In this document: one piece after another, positions 10,042-18,215 of the stretch
How the letters are laid out: each line of letters starts with the position of its first letter
Numbering within the stretch: position 1 is the stretch's first letter
Assembly: GCA_002633005.1 (NCBI GenBank)
Contig: NMRA01001347.1
Location: 1 to 25,367 of the forward strand
Direction of reading: 5' to 3'
DNA from: Phoronis australis
Taxonomy: Eukaryota > Phoronida > Phoronidae
Length of the DNA stretch: 25,367 bases
The notes under the pieces: model-generated
What the model saw: only the letters and a program-made list of their open reading frames with translations
The model's database searches: none
What the model was told of the DNA's origin: nothing
Program-made: the position numbers and the translations under genes

Positions 10042-10615
10042 ATAACAACCTGCAAAGCAGGGTTGCGGACAAGCTGACTGAGCAGACCAGCCGGAGTGAT
10101 AAAAAGAGATATTGTAAGGAAAGTGATGTTGTGGCTCAGTATGTAAATTGGGTGTGGTATGGTGTCAGTAGAGGTGCCGGTATGGTACAGCAACCACAAC
10201 TCCGGCTCTATCGTAAACCAGGGTGTGGCTGGGTTTCGAGCTCTGCGGGAGCGGTACTGCTCATTGTGAGGTATCCAAACTATCCTCGTGGGCTGTGCCC
10301 CAAGTCAAACCGCGTGCCTGCACTCTGGAAGGGGGGATGAGCTTCAATGATTATGGAGGCAAATCCTGAAATGGCATCGGTCCCTTTCTCATTGCTTCCG
10401 ACTACCTTTTTCCCCTCAACCCCTGCCACTCCTCTAGCAGGGTCACGGGCCTCCACGCGGGTTGTGGCGGTGGACAGGATTGCTCATCCATGAACAACCC
10501 TGCCCATGTGGCACATACTGAGCCACAACACCAAGTTCCTTATAATATCTCTTTTTATCACTCCGGCTGGTCTGCTCACTCAGCTTGTCCGGAACCCTGC
10601 TTTGCAGTTTGTTAT

Positions 10616-10778
10616 AGCCCAGTTGGCTGTTTGGTGTACCCACTTGGTACTTTATATGTTATTTGCCCATTTGGCAGTTTGTACCCATTTGGTACTTGTT
10701 ATTGAATTTGCCGTTTTGCTCGACCCAGTTGGTAGGCAATCGACCAATACGCATTTGGTATTATGTACCCATTTGATA
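10616..10778 (+). repeat. Matching iterated near-palindromes in the right arm
   Basis: The mirror set reads TACCCATTTGGTA and variants, at 10616, 10637, 10664, 10682, 10722, about 10748 and 10766. They correspond one for one with the left-arm set in inverted order, as expected of long inverted arms, with a few substitutions such as TACCCATTTGATA. Confidence 0.8.
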
Positions 10779-10972
10779 CTATGCTAACCTGTGCCACTTA
10801 GCACCCGATACTCAATTGTACTTTGTGTATTGGAAATGTGTGTGTTATCTCTTTTAATTAAGGAACCCATCTGGTTCCTTCTGTGAAATATTTATTTGTA
10901 GAGCTGTGACCCTAAAATTCCCAATGCAACTTAAAATATACATTATTCTTGTCGATTTATTTGTCCCCAATA

Positions 10973-11358
10973 ACGAGATTTATGGCACTCTGACATAAAT
11001 CCTATTATTTGGGCAAATAACATTATACAGCCCTTCATGCTTCATATCCAACTCCTAGTTAGTTCGTATCAAGTCCGATGGTAGCGCTGTTTGTTCTTTC
11101 TCTACAGCTTCCAGTTGGCCCAGCCACAAGCAACTGTACGTTCATTCGTAAGTTTTCCTAATTAGCCAATCTTATACTTTTACGAGTGAACGTACTGTTG
11201 CTTGTGGCTGGGCCAACTGGAAGCTGTAGAGAAAGAACAAACAGCGCTACCATCGGACTTGATAGGAACTAACTAGGAGTTGGATATGAATCATGAAGAC
11301 CTGTATAATGTTATTTGCCCAAATAATAGGATTTATATCAGAGTGCCATAAATCTCAT
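10973..11358 (+). mobile_element. Fold-back MITE, 386 bp, TA-flanked
   Basis: Two arms of about 170-180 bp are near-perfect reverse complements: the left starts ACGAGATTTATGGCACTC and the right ends with its complement at 11358. The loop is a few dozen bases around 11155-11180. TA flanks it at 10971-10972 and 11359-11360. There is no coding capacity. It shares the TA at 10971-10972 with the element to its left, so one of the two landed at the flank of the other. Confidence 0.87.
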
Positions 11359-11553
11359 TATCTTGATTTCGATAGGAGACAGTCATCACCAGGCTAACAC
11401 AAACTGGAGGACAAGGAGCTGGTAAAACCGAGACAATTTAGGTTTGTTAAAAACTGTACAAATCCAATCCATTAAAAAGAAGTCATTAACTGCTTGCCGT
11501 TCACTTTCCATGTAGATTGATAATTATTGCAAATATTGTTGCTTTTGTCCCAG

Positions 11554-11727
11554 TCAATGGGATTTGGTCGAACTGGTTGACGTGGGAAGCTTGCTCATTC
11601 ACGTGTGACGTTAGCGTAATTACATGACAACGAGAGTGCAACAGCCCCGTGCCAGCTTTTGGAGGCCTCTCATTTCACGGAAAAAGTTTACAAAATCGCA
11701 TATGCAGTTTACAACAAAGACGCCTGA
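11554..11727 (+). pseudogene. Dead TSR exon, type B (array copy 3)
   Basis: Acceptor gtcccag and a GT donor are kept and the length is the full 174 nt, so it lacks the deletion seen at 8157 and 9013. A TGA at 11625-11627 (CGA in the live copies) interrupts it after VIT. The fourth cysteine is Phe and the sixth is Arg, as in the related copies. Either relic or a skipped exon. Confidence 0.86.
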
Positions 11728-11971
11728 GTACGAAATCGTTTCTTGTTTGGGGTGACTTTGTTTCAAAGAAACTGATACTTAAAATCTTTTCACAACGGAC
11801 TCTGATTTCCTTTCAAGAAAGCAAAAAGATGCTACTCGTTAATAAAATGAGCAGTGGTATCAATATCCTACACCCCAAACTCCTTGATTAAAGCTGTTTT
11901 TTGGGTATTAATGGTTAAAAAATCTTAGTTAATATTTTCTGTGCAGTAATAAATCTTAGCTCTTCTTTCAG

Positions 11972-12145
11972 TTAACGGTCAGTGGTCATCCTGGGTATAT
12001 TCTACCCCATGCGGCGTCACTTGTGGCAACGGAAGCCGCGTCAGACAAAGATCTTGTGACGACCCGGCGCCGTTGTTTGGCGGTTCCAACTGTTCAGGTG
12101 ATTCCATCGAAGTAGTGAGCTGCTCCGACAGAGTCGGCTGTCCCG
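11972..12145 (+). CDS. TSR exon, type A, copy 7
   Basis: Intact 174-nt exon, phase 1-1, ctttcag to gtagga. The peptide opens VNGQWSSWVYSTPCGVTC and ends VGCPG. The residue after the first cysteine is Gly rather than Asp (GGC), the only such change among the type A copies; the CxxTCxxG motif still fits. Middle: DDPAPLFGGSNCSGDSIEVV. It is the first live exon after the transposons. Confidence 0.93.
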
Positions 12146-12406
12146 GTAGGATATTTGATTTGCAAAAATTCGTTCTTCTGTCAAGCAGTGTTCCAGTTTC
12201 CATAGTGTCCTTGTAACGTTATCTTGATCTCGATAGGAGACTCTCATCGCCAGCCTAACACAGGCTCGATGATAAGAAGCTGCTTAAATCCGAGACAACT
12301 TTGGTTTGTTAAAACACCGAGTAAATCGAATCCATTAAAAAGAAGTCGGAAACTCCTTGCCGTTCAGCTTCCGTGTAGATTGCAAATCTTGTCGCTTTTG
12401 TTCCAG

Positions 12407-12604
12407 TAAATGGGAATTGGTCGAACTGGTCGTTGTGGGGAGCTTGCTCAGTTACATGTGACGTCGGCGTAACTACACGACAACGAGAGTGCGACAGTCC
12501 TTTGCCAGTTTTTGGAGGCCTCCCCTGTCGTGGAAAAAGTTTACAAAATCGCTCATGCATTGTACAACAAAACTGCTCGATTGCGAAAGCGTTTCCTGTT
12601 GCAG
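12407..12604 (+). CDS. TSR exon, type B, with shifted donor (predicted)
   Basis: The frame is open and all six cysteines are present, from VNGNWSNWSLWGACSVTC to QNC, after a normal tttgttccag acceptor. The usual donor position (12581-12582) is TT instead of GT. The next good donor, gcag/gtgatt, has its GT at 12605-12606, exactly 24 nt on, so the exon would be 198 nt, still phase 1-1, adding about eight residues (IAKAFPVA). Without that donor the frame runs on to TAA near 12646. The domain is certain; use of this donor is inference. Confidence 0.62.
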
Positions 12605-12823
12605 GTGATTTTGTTTTAAAGAAAATGAAACTCAAACTCTTTTCATAATGGGCTAGGGTTTCCTTTCAAGAACTCAAAAAGACGCGATTTGTTAATAAAA
12701 TAAGTAGTGGTATCAATATCCTACACCTTCATACTTCCTCATTTAAGTCTTGCTGGATATTAATGGTTAACAATCCTTACTAAATGTTTTCTTTTCACTA
12801 ATAAATCCTAGCTCTTCTTTCAG

Positions 12824-12997
12824 TTAATGGTCAGTGGGCATCTTGGGCATATTTTACCCCATGCGACGTTACTTGTGGCAACGGAACTCGCGTCAGAAAA
12901 AGAGCTTGTGACGACCCGGCGCCGGTGTTTGGCGGTTCCAACTGTTCCGGTGATTCCATCGAGGTAGTGAAATGCTCCAACAGAATCGGCTGTCCCG
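12824..12997 (+). CDS. TSR exon, type A, copy 8
   Basis: Intact 174-nt exon, phase 1-1, ctttcag to gtagga. The peptide begins VNGQWASWAYFTPCDVTC and ends IGCPG. It carries RVRKRAC and DDPAPVFGG, and VVKCSNR where others have VVSC. W-A-S-W keeps the W-x-x-W C-mannosylation pattern. Substitutions are conservative and no lesion is present. Confidence 0.93.
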
Positions 12998-13271
12998 GTA
13001 GGATATATTCTTCGCAAAGATTAATTCTTTTGTCAAGAATTGTTCCAGTCTCCATGGTGTCCTTGTTGTAATTTTATTTTGATCTCGATAGGAGACAGTC
13101 ATAACCAGGCTAACAAAGGGTCGACGATAAAAGGCTGGTCAAAATTGAGGCAATCTGCTTCGTTCATTAAAACATCAAATAAATCAATCCCATTAAAAAG
13201 TCGGTAGCTTCATGCCATTTAGTTTCCGTGTAGGTTGTTATCCAAGGCAAATCTCCTTGCTTTTGTTCCTG

Positions 13272-13446
13272 TGAACGGGAATTGGTCGAACTGGTCATCG
13301 TGGGGGGGCTTGCTCTGTTACGTGTGACGTCGGCCTTTCTACACGACAACGAGAGTGCAACAGCCCCGTGCCAGCCTTTGGAGGCCTCACATGTCATGGA
13401 AAAAAATTACAAAATCACTCATGTAGTTTACAACAAAACTGCCCGA
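13272..13446 (+). pseudogene. Dead TSR exon, type B (array copy 5)
   Basis: Homology runs the full length (NGNWSNWSSW, CNSPVPAFGGL, C at the GGL-x-C site kept). The acceptor is ttcctg rather than ttccag, and the G run after the third Trp (TGGGGGGG near 13301) has one base too many, giving 175 nt and a frameshift before the first cysteine. The donor GT (13447-13448) is intact. No nearby phase-keeping rescue was found. Confidence 0.86.
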
Positions 13447-13658
13447 GTGCGAAAACGTTTCCTGTTTCGGGTGATTTTGTTTTAAAGAAACTGATACTCA
13501 AATAATATCTTTTCACAATGGACTCGTTAATAAAATGAGTAGTGGCAGCAATATCCTACACCCCATATTTCCTGATTAAAGTCCATGTTGGATATTAATG
13601 GTGAACGTGTCTTACTAAATGTTTTATGTTCACTAATAGGTCTTAGCTCTTCTTTCAG

Positions 13659-13832
13659 TTAACGGTCAATGGTCGCCTTGGGTATATTCTACCCCATGTG
13701 ACGTCACATGTGGCAACGGAACACGGGTTAGAGAAAGAGTTTGTGGCGATCCGGCGCCGATGTTTGGCGGTTCCAACTGTTCGGGCGATTCCGCCGAGAC
13801 GGTGAGCTGCACTAATGGAATCGTATGTCCCG
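13659..13832 (+). CDS. TSR exon, type A, copy 9 (last of the core array)
   Basis: Intact 174-nt exon, phase 1-1, ctttcag to gtacga. The peptide begins VNGQWSPWVYSTPCDVTC; later RVRERVCGDPAP has Gly where others have Asp. It ends TNGIVCPG, grouping it with the outer exons at 1050 and 16049 rather than with the SDRIGC copies inside the array. Its gtacga donor is the type B form. Confidence 0.92.
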
Positions 13833-14540
13833 GTACGAAATTTTCCATCGCATATTCAGTTGTTGTAGCAAAGATTGTTCCGGTCTGGATTTTGTCATTG
13901 CTGTATGTTTGTGAAAAAAATCGTAGAGAACGCAATCATTCTGTTGACACAGCCCCCGGGTCATCAAGCAGAGCGCATACACTGAATTTTGAATTTTTGA
14001 CAGTTTTTAAAATTTTTTATTGTCTAAAACTGATTATTCATTTACATGTTCGTGACAAAATGAAATCGACTTGAAAAGTTAACAGTGGTCATTTTAACCA
14101 CATTTCAGAAATTTCCTTTCCTTGTAGTGTTGCTTACCAGGCTTGAATGGTAACTCAGTATAGGAATATGGAAGCTTTGACAACAAATTGTCCAATAATC
14201 ACACCACCACATAAAGGACCTTTGTCAAAATGCACAACAGATAAACAGACCCACCGGGTTTGGGTCTGTGAAGCACTCACATTTTAAGAAACAAAAGCTC
14301 AAATGTTGCAATACACCAACTGAAAAATTAGTTATTTTGGGGTAGAAACTATCCTCTGGTGTGTTTTTAGCGTTTTCAGTAAAATTGATTGTCAGTGAAA
14401 GGTGATTGAAATTTTCAAACACGGTTGTCTCAGTTCATTATTTCACAGTAGTGGCAATACGCTCAAGTTTATTCTCAAGTATTTTTGCTCAATTTTGATG
14501 AAATCAAATACCGAAATCTAATACAAATGAACTTCAAGTC
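13833..14540 (+). other. Intron
   Basis: AT-rich, with no further exon-like sequence. A minus-strand frame at 14225-14422 has no recognisable feature. Confidence 0.5.
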
Positions 14541-14648
14541 AGAGTCAGAGATAGACCTTGTAATGACCGGCCGCCGATCTTTGGCGGCTTTAACTGTTCG
14601 GTGATTCCACCGAGGTAGTGAGCTGCTCCAAAGGAGTTGGGTGTCCGA
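14541..14648 (+). pseudogene. Fragment of a dead type A TSR exon
   Basis: Only the 3' two thirds are recognisable: VRDRPCNDRPPIFGGFNC, then a one-base deletion (tcggtg for tcgggtg) shifts the frame and a TAG follows. The WSSW...CDVTC part and the acceptor are not found upstream. The end keeps a GT at 14649-14650 and the string tgtccga. Confidence 0.75.
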
Positions 14649-15360
14649 GTATGACATTTTTGATTGCAATAATCAGTCCTATATCGATCAGTGTTTTGGC
14701 TTGCATTGTTTCATTTCTGTTTTAACTTAATCTCGTAAGGAGACAGAAATCGTCATGTAGAAACATACTCGAAAGTTACAAACTGGCCAAACTGAAACAA
14801 TTTTGTTTGGTTCCTAAAACCCATGTAAGCAAGTCCATAATACACTGCTATGTACATGCACATGTAATGGTTAAACATTGTATGTTAGCCCAATAACGCG
14901 GGAATTCACAGGACAAGACGAGACAATGAAATCTTGCATCAGGCGACACTGGGAGTTTTCGCAAGAAACGCTTCCGAATGTCGAACTCACTCTAAAATGG
15001 TTTTGTATCTAGCGTACAATTAACATCCAAGACTTTGAACAATGTTGCCAATTGCTTCTCATTAATTGAGCTGGTTGTGCAACATACATAATTGGGACAA
15101 TTATCAAACCAGTCACCAGTTGAATTTTGAGGTAAGCCAAAAATGTCACCGTGCAGCTCTTGGCATACAGTCGTTTGCTTATCCAGGACCCGCTCTATTG
15201 TATGGTAAAGGTTTCAGTGAAATGTGATGAAATCACATGCTAGAGAATGTGTTGGTGTAGTACACTGTACGTTCTCAAGGAACTTCCGCTATATCAGCTT
15301 TGCGTTAACTGTGGGACATCGCAACGGTAACAGAATGGTAGACGAGGCTACGTTTGTTAG
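14649..15360 (+). other. Intron
   Basis: The first ~170 bases resemble the introns following type A exons (ctcgtaaggagacag, aagttacaaactggccaaa). Otherwise nothing is recognised. Confidence 0.5.
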
Positions 15361-15549
15361 AACTATCCATTCCTGTCAATGGAAATTGGTCGAGCTGGTC
15401 GTCGTGGGGGACTTGTTCCGTTACGTGTGAAGTTGGCGTGAGCGTACGAGAGCGGAATTGCAACAATCCCGTGCCAGCGTTTGGAGGCCTCTCGTGTGTT
15501 GGAAGAGCTTCAGAGAATCGCACTTGTAGTACACAACAAGTCTGTCTGG
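15361..15549 (+). CDS. TSR exon, type B, with shifted acceptor (predicted)
   Basis: From VNGNWSSWSSWGTCSVTC to QVCLG the frame is open, with six cysteines and an NRTC sequon. At the usual acceptor position the sequence is ttcctg (TG at 15374-15375), not AG. The nearest upstream AG is at 15359-15360 (tttgttag), exactly 15 nt before the usual exon start; using it adds E-L-S-I-P and keeps phase 1 (189 nt in all). The donor is G/gtacga. The domain is sure; the start is inferred from phase and frame. Confidence 0.68.
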
Positions 15550-16048
15550 GTACGAAATCGAACAAGGTGTTTTCTTACACTGTTTTTTACATTGATCAAC
15601 CATGCTCCATAATTTGTCTTAAACCACATTGACACTGGTGGTTTGCTTTTGTCTAAGAAGCATAAAGTGTATGTCATAAGTGTCTTCAACCTTGGAAATC
15701 AACCTGATTTGTTACCCGCCGAGGCAGTGTGACCACGTGGCATGAGCGTCCGCTTCCCTTACTGGAGGTCGTGGATTCGAGTCCCGCTGAGGCACACTGC
15801 TACACCCTTGAGTCAGATCTCTAGCTACCCAGCTCGGTTTTAACTTATACATCGATGGAACATCAAAATGTTCCAGGTGATCAGTACAATGGGTCCACCT
15901 GAGCGTCCGTGCACGTCTGGTACAGTGAGTACCAGACGGCCTGTAAAAATATGTTTTTACCTGGTGAGCTACACTGAGCCAGTGGCATTCTGGGAATGAA
16001 AAGGATAATTTAGGCGACTTCTCTGTCAATCAATTTCGCTCTTTCCAG
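15550..16048 (+). other. Intron carrying a SINE
   Basis: Begins gtacga and ends in ctctttccag. The SINE described separately fills most of its middle and 3' part; the remainder holds nothing recognised. Confidence 0.6.
15715..16010 (+). mobile_element. tRNA-derived SINE
   Basis: The head resembles a tRNA gene: an A-box-like TGACCACGTGG (15730-15740), then 'gagcgtccgcttc', and a B-box GGATTCGAGTCC (15773-15784), with about the box spacing of a tRNA, followed by cccgctgaggca closing the stem. The tail lacks tRNA features and contains a 10-bp hairpin (cgtctggtac / gtaccagacg, about 15913-15938). The head gives an internal RNA polymerase III promoter. No target duplication was identified, so both ends are approximate. 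Confidence 0.75.
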
Positions 16049-16222
16049 TTAACGGTCACTGGTCGTCATGGGTATATTCAACCCCATGTGATGTCACTTG
16101 TGGCAGCGGAACCCGTGTGAGAGAACGAACGTGTGACGACCCGGCGCCGATGTTTGGTGGTTCCAACTGTTCGGGTGATTCCGCCGAAGTGGTGAGCTGC
16201 ACCAATGGAATAGTGTGTCCCG
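16049..16222 (+). CDS. TSR exon, type A, copy 10
   Basis: Intact 174-nt exon, phase 1-1, ctttccag to gtagga. The peptide starts VNGHWSSWVYSTPCDVTC and ends TNGIVCPG. The turn after the second cysteine is GSGT rather than GNGT, so this copy lacks the first N-glycosylation sequon of the family while keeping the CxxTCxxG motif and the NCS sequon. The last intact type A exon of the window. Confidence 0.93.
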
Positions 16223-16819
16223 GTAGGATGATATAATCCATCATTGTAAACTACTGAGGATTTCCAAATCATCGTGAAAATAAAGTTCCCAGGTCATTTC
16301 AAAGAGACACTTCTTTCCTTCCTGGAATTTCCTTGTTACCTCAAACCATCGGTATTTTCCGATACTAAATCTCTTCTTATATTTAGCTATGAAAACGAAT
16401 AAGCTGATGTACACATGATAGGTGAATACATGTATTTGTATGGTGATATGCGCGATTCTTGTTCACAAAGATAATGCAAATCCAATGTTGTCCCAAGTAC
16501 CCTTAACTAGAGCAGTGAACGTCTGGTCAATAGTTCAATGAACATAATAGTTACGTAATTCTCACGTTAAAATCGCTTTTAGCGCGTACTAACCCTGTTT
16601 TGAAGCATACCCACGCGATCCCATTTTCTTGATCAAGGTCATTCATCCAAAAGCTGCCGTTGGTGTGTACGCACTCGCAGCTGTTTTTTATTTGTGGACG
16701 GTTTCGGCATATTATGCTCCATCTAGTGGCCATTTTATGATACCAATGAGCGCCCCTATCCATCATATATTTCAACATTTTGCGTTGCTCTTGTCAATTT
16801 ATTTACCTTTCTCCATTAG
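16223..16819 (+). other. Intron
   Basis: AT-rich, no exon pattern or repeat recognised. The frame opening near 16629 merely runs into the decayed exon that follows. Confidence 0.5.
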
Positions 16820-16977
16820 CGATCAGTGGTCATCTTGGACATTTTCAAAACTTCGTGACGTCATCTGTGGCAACGGATCTCTAATCTGTGACAACCTATC
16901 ACCGAATGTTGGCCGTTCATACTGTCCGGATAGTTCTGGCGGCGTTGTGATGTGTGCAGCCAGAACCGACAGTTCTT
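16820..16977 (+). pseudogene. Decayed type A TSR exon
   Basis: Opens DQWSSWTFSKLRDVICGNGS after an AG, so the type A origin is clear, but the first cysteine is Arg (CGT), the O-fucose Thr is Ile, the RVRxRAC strand is deleted, and no donor follows where one is expected (agttctttaaaa). The frame is open, so inclusion cannot be excluded on frame alone; the missing disulphide partners argue against a folded TSR. Confidence 0.72.
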
Positions 16978-17079
16978 TAAAAAAAAACTTTCGCAAGTTT
17001 ATAACTAATTGTCGCCATACAAATATTTGAGAGCTTCCAAACAGTTGATGTTTCCGATGATTGTATCGTGGTGTTTGTG

Positions 17080-17150
17080 TTTTGCGATTAGTCAGCAGCT
17101 AGCGCCCATATGACCAAGACCCCGGGGTTTAAATCTCAACTATTTTTTTA
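17080..17150 (+). repeat. Possible degenerate tRNA-type SINE head
   Basis: GGTTTAAATCT at 17126-17136 is one or two changes from a B box, preceded by 'agcgcccatatgaccaagac', which resembles the region between boxes in tRNA-type SINEs, and followed by a T run. The A box is weak. Ends are unknown. Confidence 0.35.
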
Positions 17151-17842
17151 CTTTTTCCAATCTCCTTTTGCGCAAGCTCATGACAACACGTACGCTGTGC
17201 TCGAACCCTGTATGTGGATTTCTGCTTAATCCCCGTTTGCACTTGATTACTCCACCATTTCAAAAAAGCTCTTCTACATGTAGTCTAAACTCGAAATGTT
17301 TTTACATGCTTGTGGCTCTATTCTAGGGTCATCAAGTGCGAACCTGAACCAGACACTCACATGGACATGCTTAGCGGAATAATATACTCTTGTTTTTAGT
17401 TCGTAGTAAAATAGAAAGCATATGTCAAACTTAGAGTTCCATTTCGGACACAAAGGTTGGAGATCATACTGTAGGTTCTGTACACGAAACTATGTTGGGC
17501 AGGGTGCTCTTGTACTTGTTATTTTCATGAAGTTGTAGATGAACTTTTCCTAACTTACCGGAACGAGTTGTAGGGTTGTAAAGAACTGGCAGTGCGTGAA
17601 CTGACTAAGCCCAGGCGGTCACTATTTGTCGGTTTTTCGACCATCATAATCTCGAGAAATATCGAACGGTCAATTCTTTGCAAGACTAAGTAATTACTTC
17701 TCAACACAGTAATGAGCAGGTTGAGACCAATTTCGTCGGGGTAGTGTTGTCACAGTGTGAGGACCGTGTTCTACCATGCTTGTGTGGATTTTGGGGAGAT
17801 ATGGTAACTGGGGAGATGTAGAGACTTTTGGCGTATTGTAGT

Positions 17843-17900
17843 CATTGTGGGGGTGTTGCGAAGTTTGTGGGGTGTTGTGGTGTTTGTGGGGTGTATTAGC
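17843..17900 (+). repeat. GT-rich low-complexity block
   Basis: Repeats of tgtggggtgt and tgtggtgttt. Together with GGGG runs near 17797 and 17811 it has at least five G runs within ~100 bases, although loops are long for a stable quadruplex. Confidence 0.5.
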
Positions 17901-17917
17901 ACCTACATGTACAATGT

Positions 17918-18110
17918 ATACGTTTCCAGTGCGACGTGTCCGAATCAAAAACTATTTCATGTTACGTGTAAGTCCATCGTTATGGAAGCCCTCATTATTT
18001 TTAAGACAGTAAAATTGGGGGATGCAGAGCGAGGGAGGAACTGTCAAGGAAGACTTGCCACTGGCGGATTTCGATGCTTGAGGCTCCCCGACAAAAATCG
18101 CATAGTATGC
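17918..18110 (+). pseudogene. Probable decayed TSR
   Basis: In one open frame VTCK (17961-17972) is followed, after about 30 residues, by RGRNCQGRLATGGFRC and then DKNRIVC. The cysteine spacing of the last part fits the RxRxC...GGxxC...C half of a TSR within one residue. The first half has no Trp ladder and the gap to VTC is too long, so if it is a TSR it carries an insertion. No convincing donor or acceptor pair. Confidence 0.35.
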
Positions 18111-18215
18111 GTTGCCATTAATTTGGAAGGAAATGCCTTTGTTTCTAGAAAGTTTTCATTTCGCGTGCTCTGTGACTCTCGGCATGGCCAATTGCCTCTT
18201 TACTCTCTTTTTAAG

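Larger units (their letters stand above)
9687..10970 (+). mobile_element. DNA transposon relic with ~460-bp inverted arms, TA-flanked
   Basis: The ends are TTGGGGACAAAT (9687-9698) and its reverse complement ending at 10970, with TA on both outer sides (9685-9686, 10971-10972). The inverted arms run about 9687-10144 and 10509-10970, enclosing a GC-richer single-copy core of about 360 bp. The 145-residue open frame at 9903-10340 covers part of the left arm and core; it has no transposase motif, so this looks non-autonomous. TA target duplication suits the Tc1/mariner superfamily, but the long arms are unlike a typical mariner and the family is not certain. Comparison with the empty introns at 7957-7980 and 8810-8835 fixes the insertion point. 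Confidence 0.85.
7707..13832 (+). repeat. Core tandem array of A-B TSR exon doublets, period ~835-868 bp
   Basis: Type A exons start at 7707, 8564, 9430, 11972, 12824 and 13659, and type B exons at 8157, 9013, 11554, 12407 and 13272 between them. A-to-A distances are 857, 866, 2542, 852 and 835 bp. Taking out the two transposons and their extra TAs (1674 bp) turns 2542 into 868, so the array was regular before insertion. Introns also match between units (for example 'actaatgaatcttagctctt' near 8540 and 9410), and 7881-8563 is nearly identical to 8738-9429. This indicates unequal exchange or conversion within the array. Confidence 0.9.
16978..17917 (+). other. Intron
   Basis: Holds a weak tRNA-like relic near 17080-17140 and a GT-rich block at 17843-17900, listed separately. 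No gene is recognised; the minus-strand frame at 17694-17948 is a by-product of the GT-rich block. Confidence 0.5.

Noticed and set aside
9879-10778. CRISPR-like array
   Set aside because: Spacing is irregular, words are 13 bp, and they sit in inverted arms of a transposon in a eukaryotic intron.
10443-10787. Open frames in the right arm of the transposon
   Set aside because: Mirror translations of the inverted arm and of the iterated palindromes; no transposase motif.
15730-15790. Functional tRNA gene
   Set aside because: A-box and stem are imperfect and it is continuous with a SINE tail.
16629-17030. 133-residue frame as a live exon with a membrane leader
   Set aside because: The start is upstream intron; the TSR part lacks two cysteines and a donor.
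17195-17225. Minus-strand B-box-like GGTTCGAGC
   Set aside because: No matching A box at tRNA distance; likely chance.
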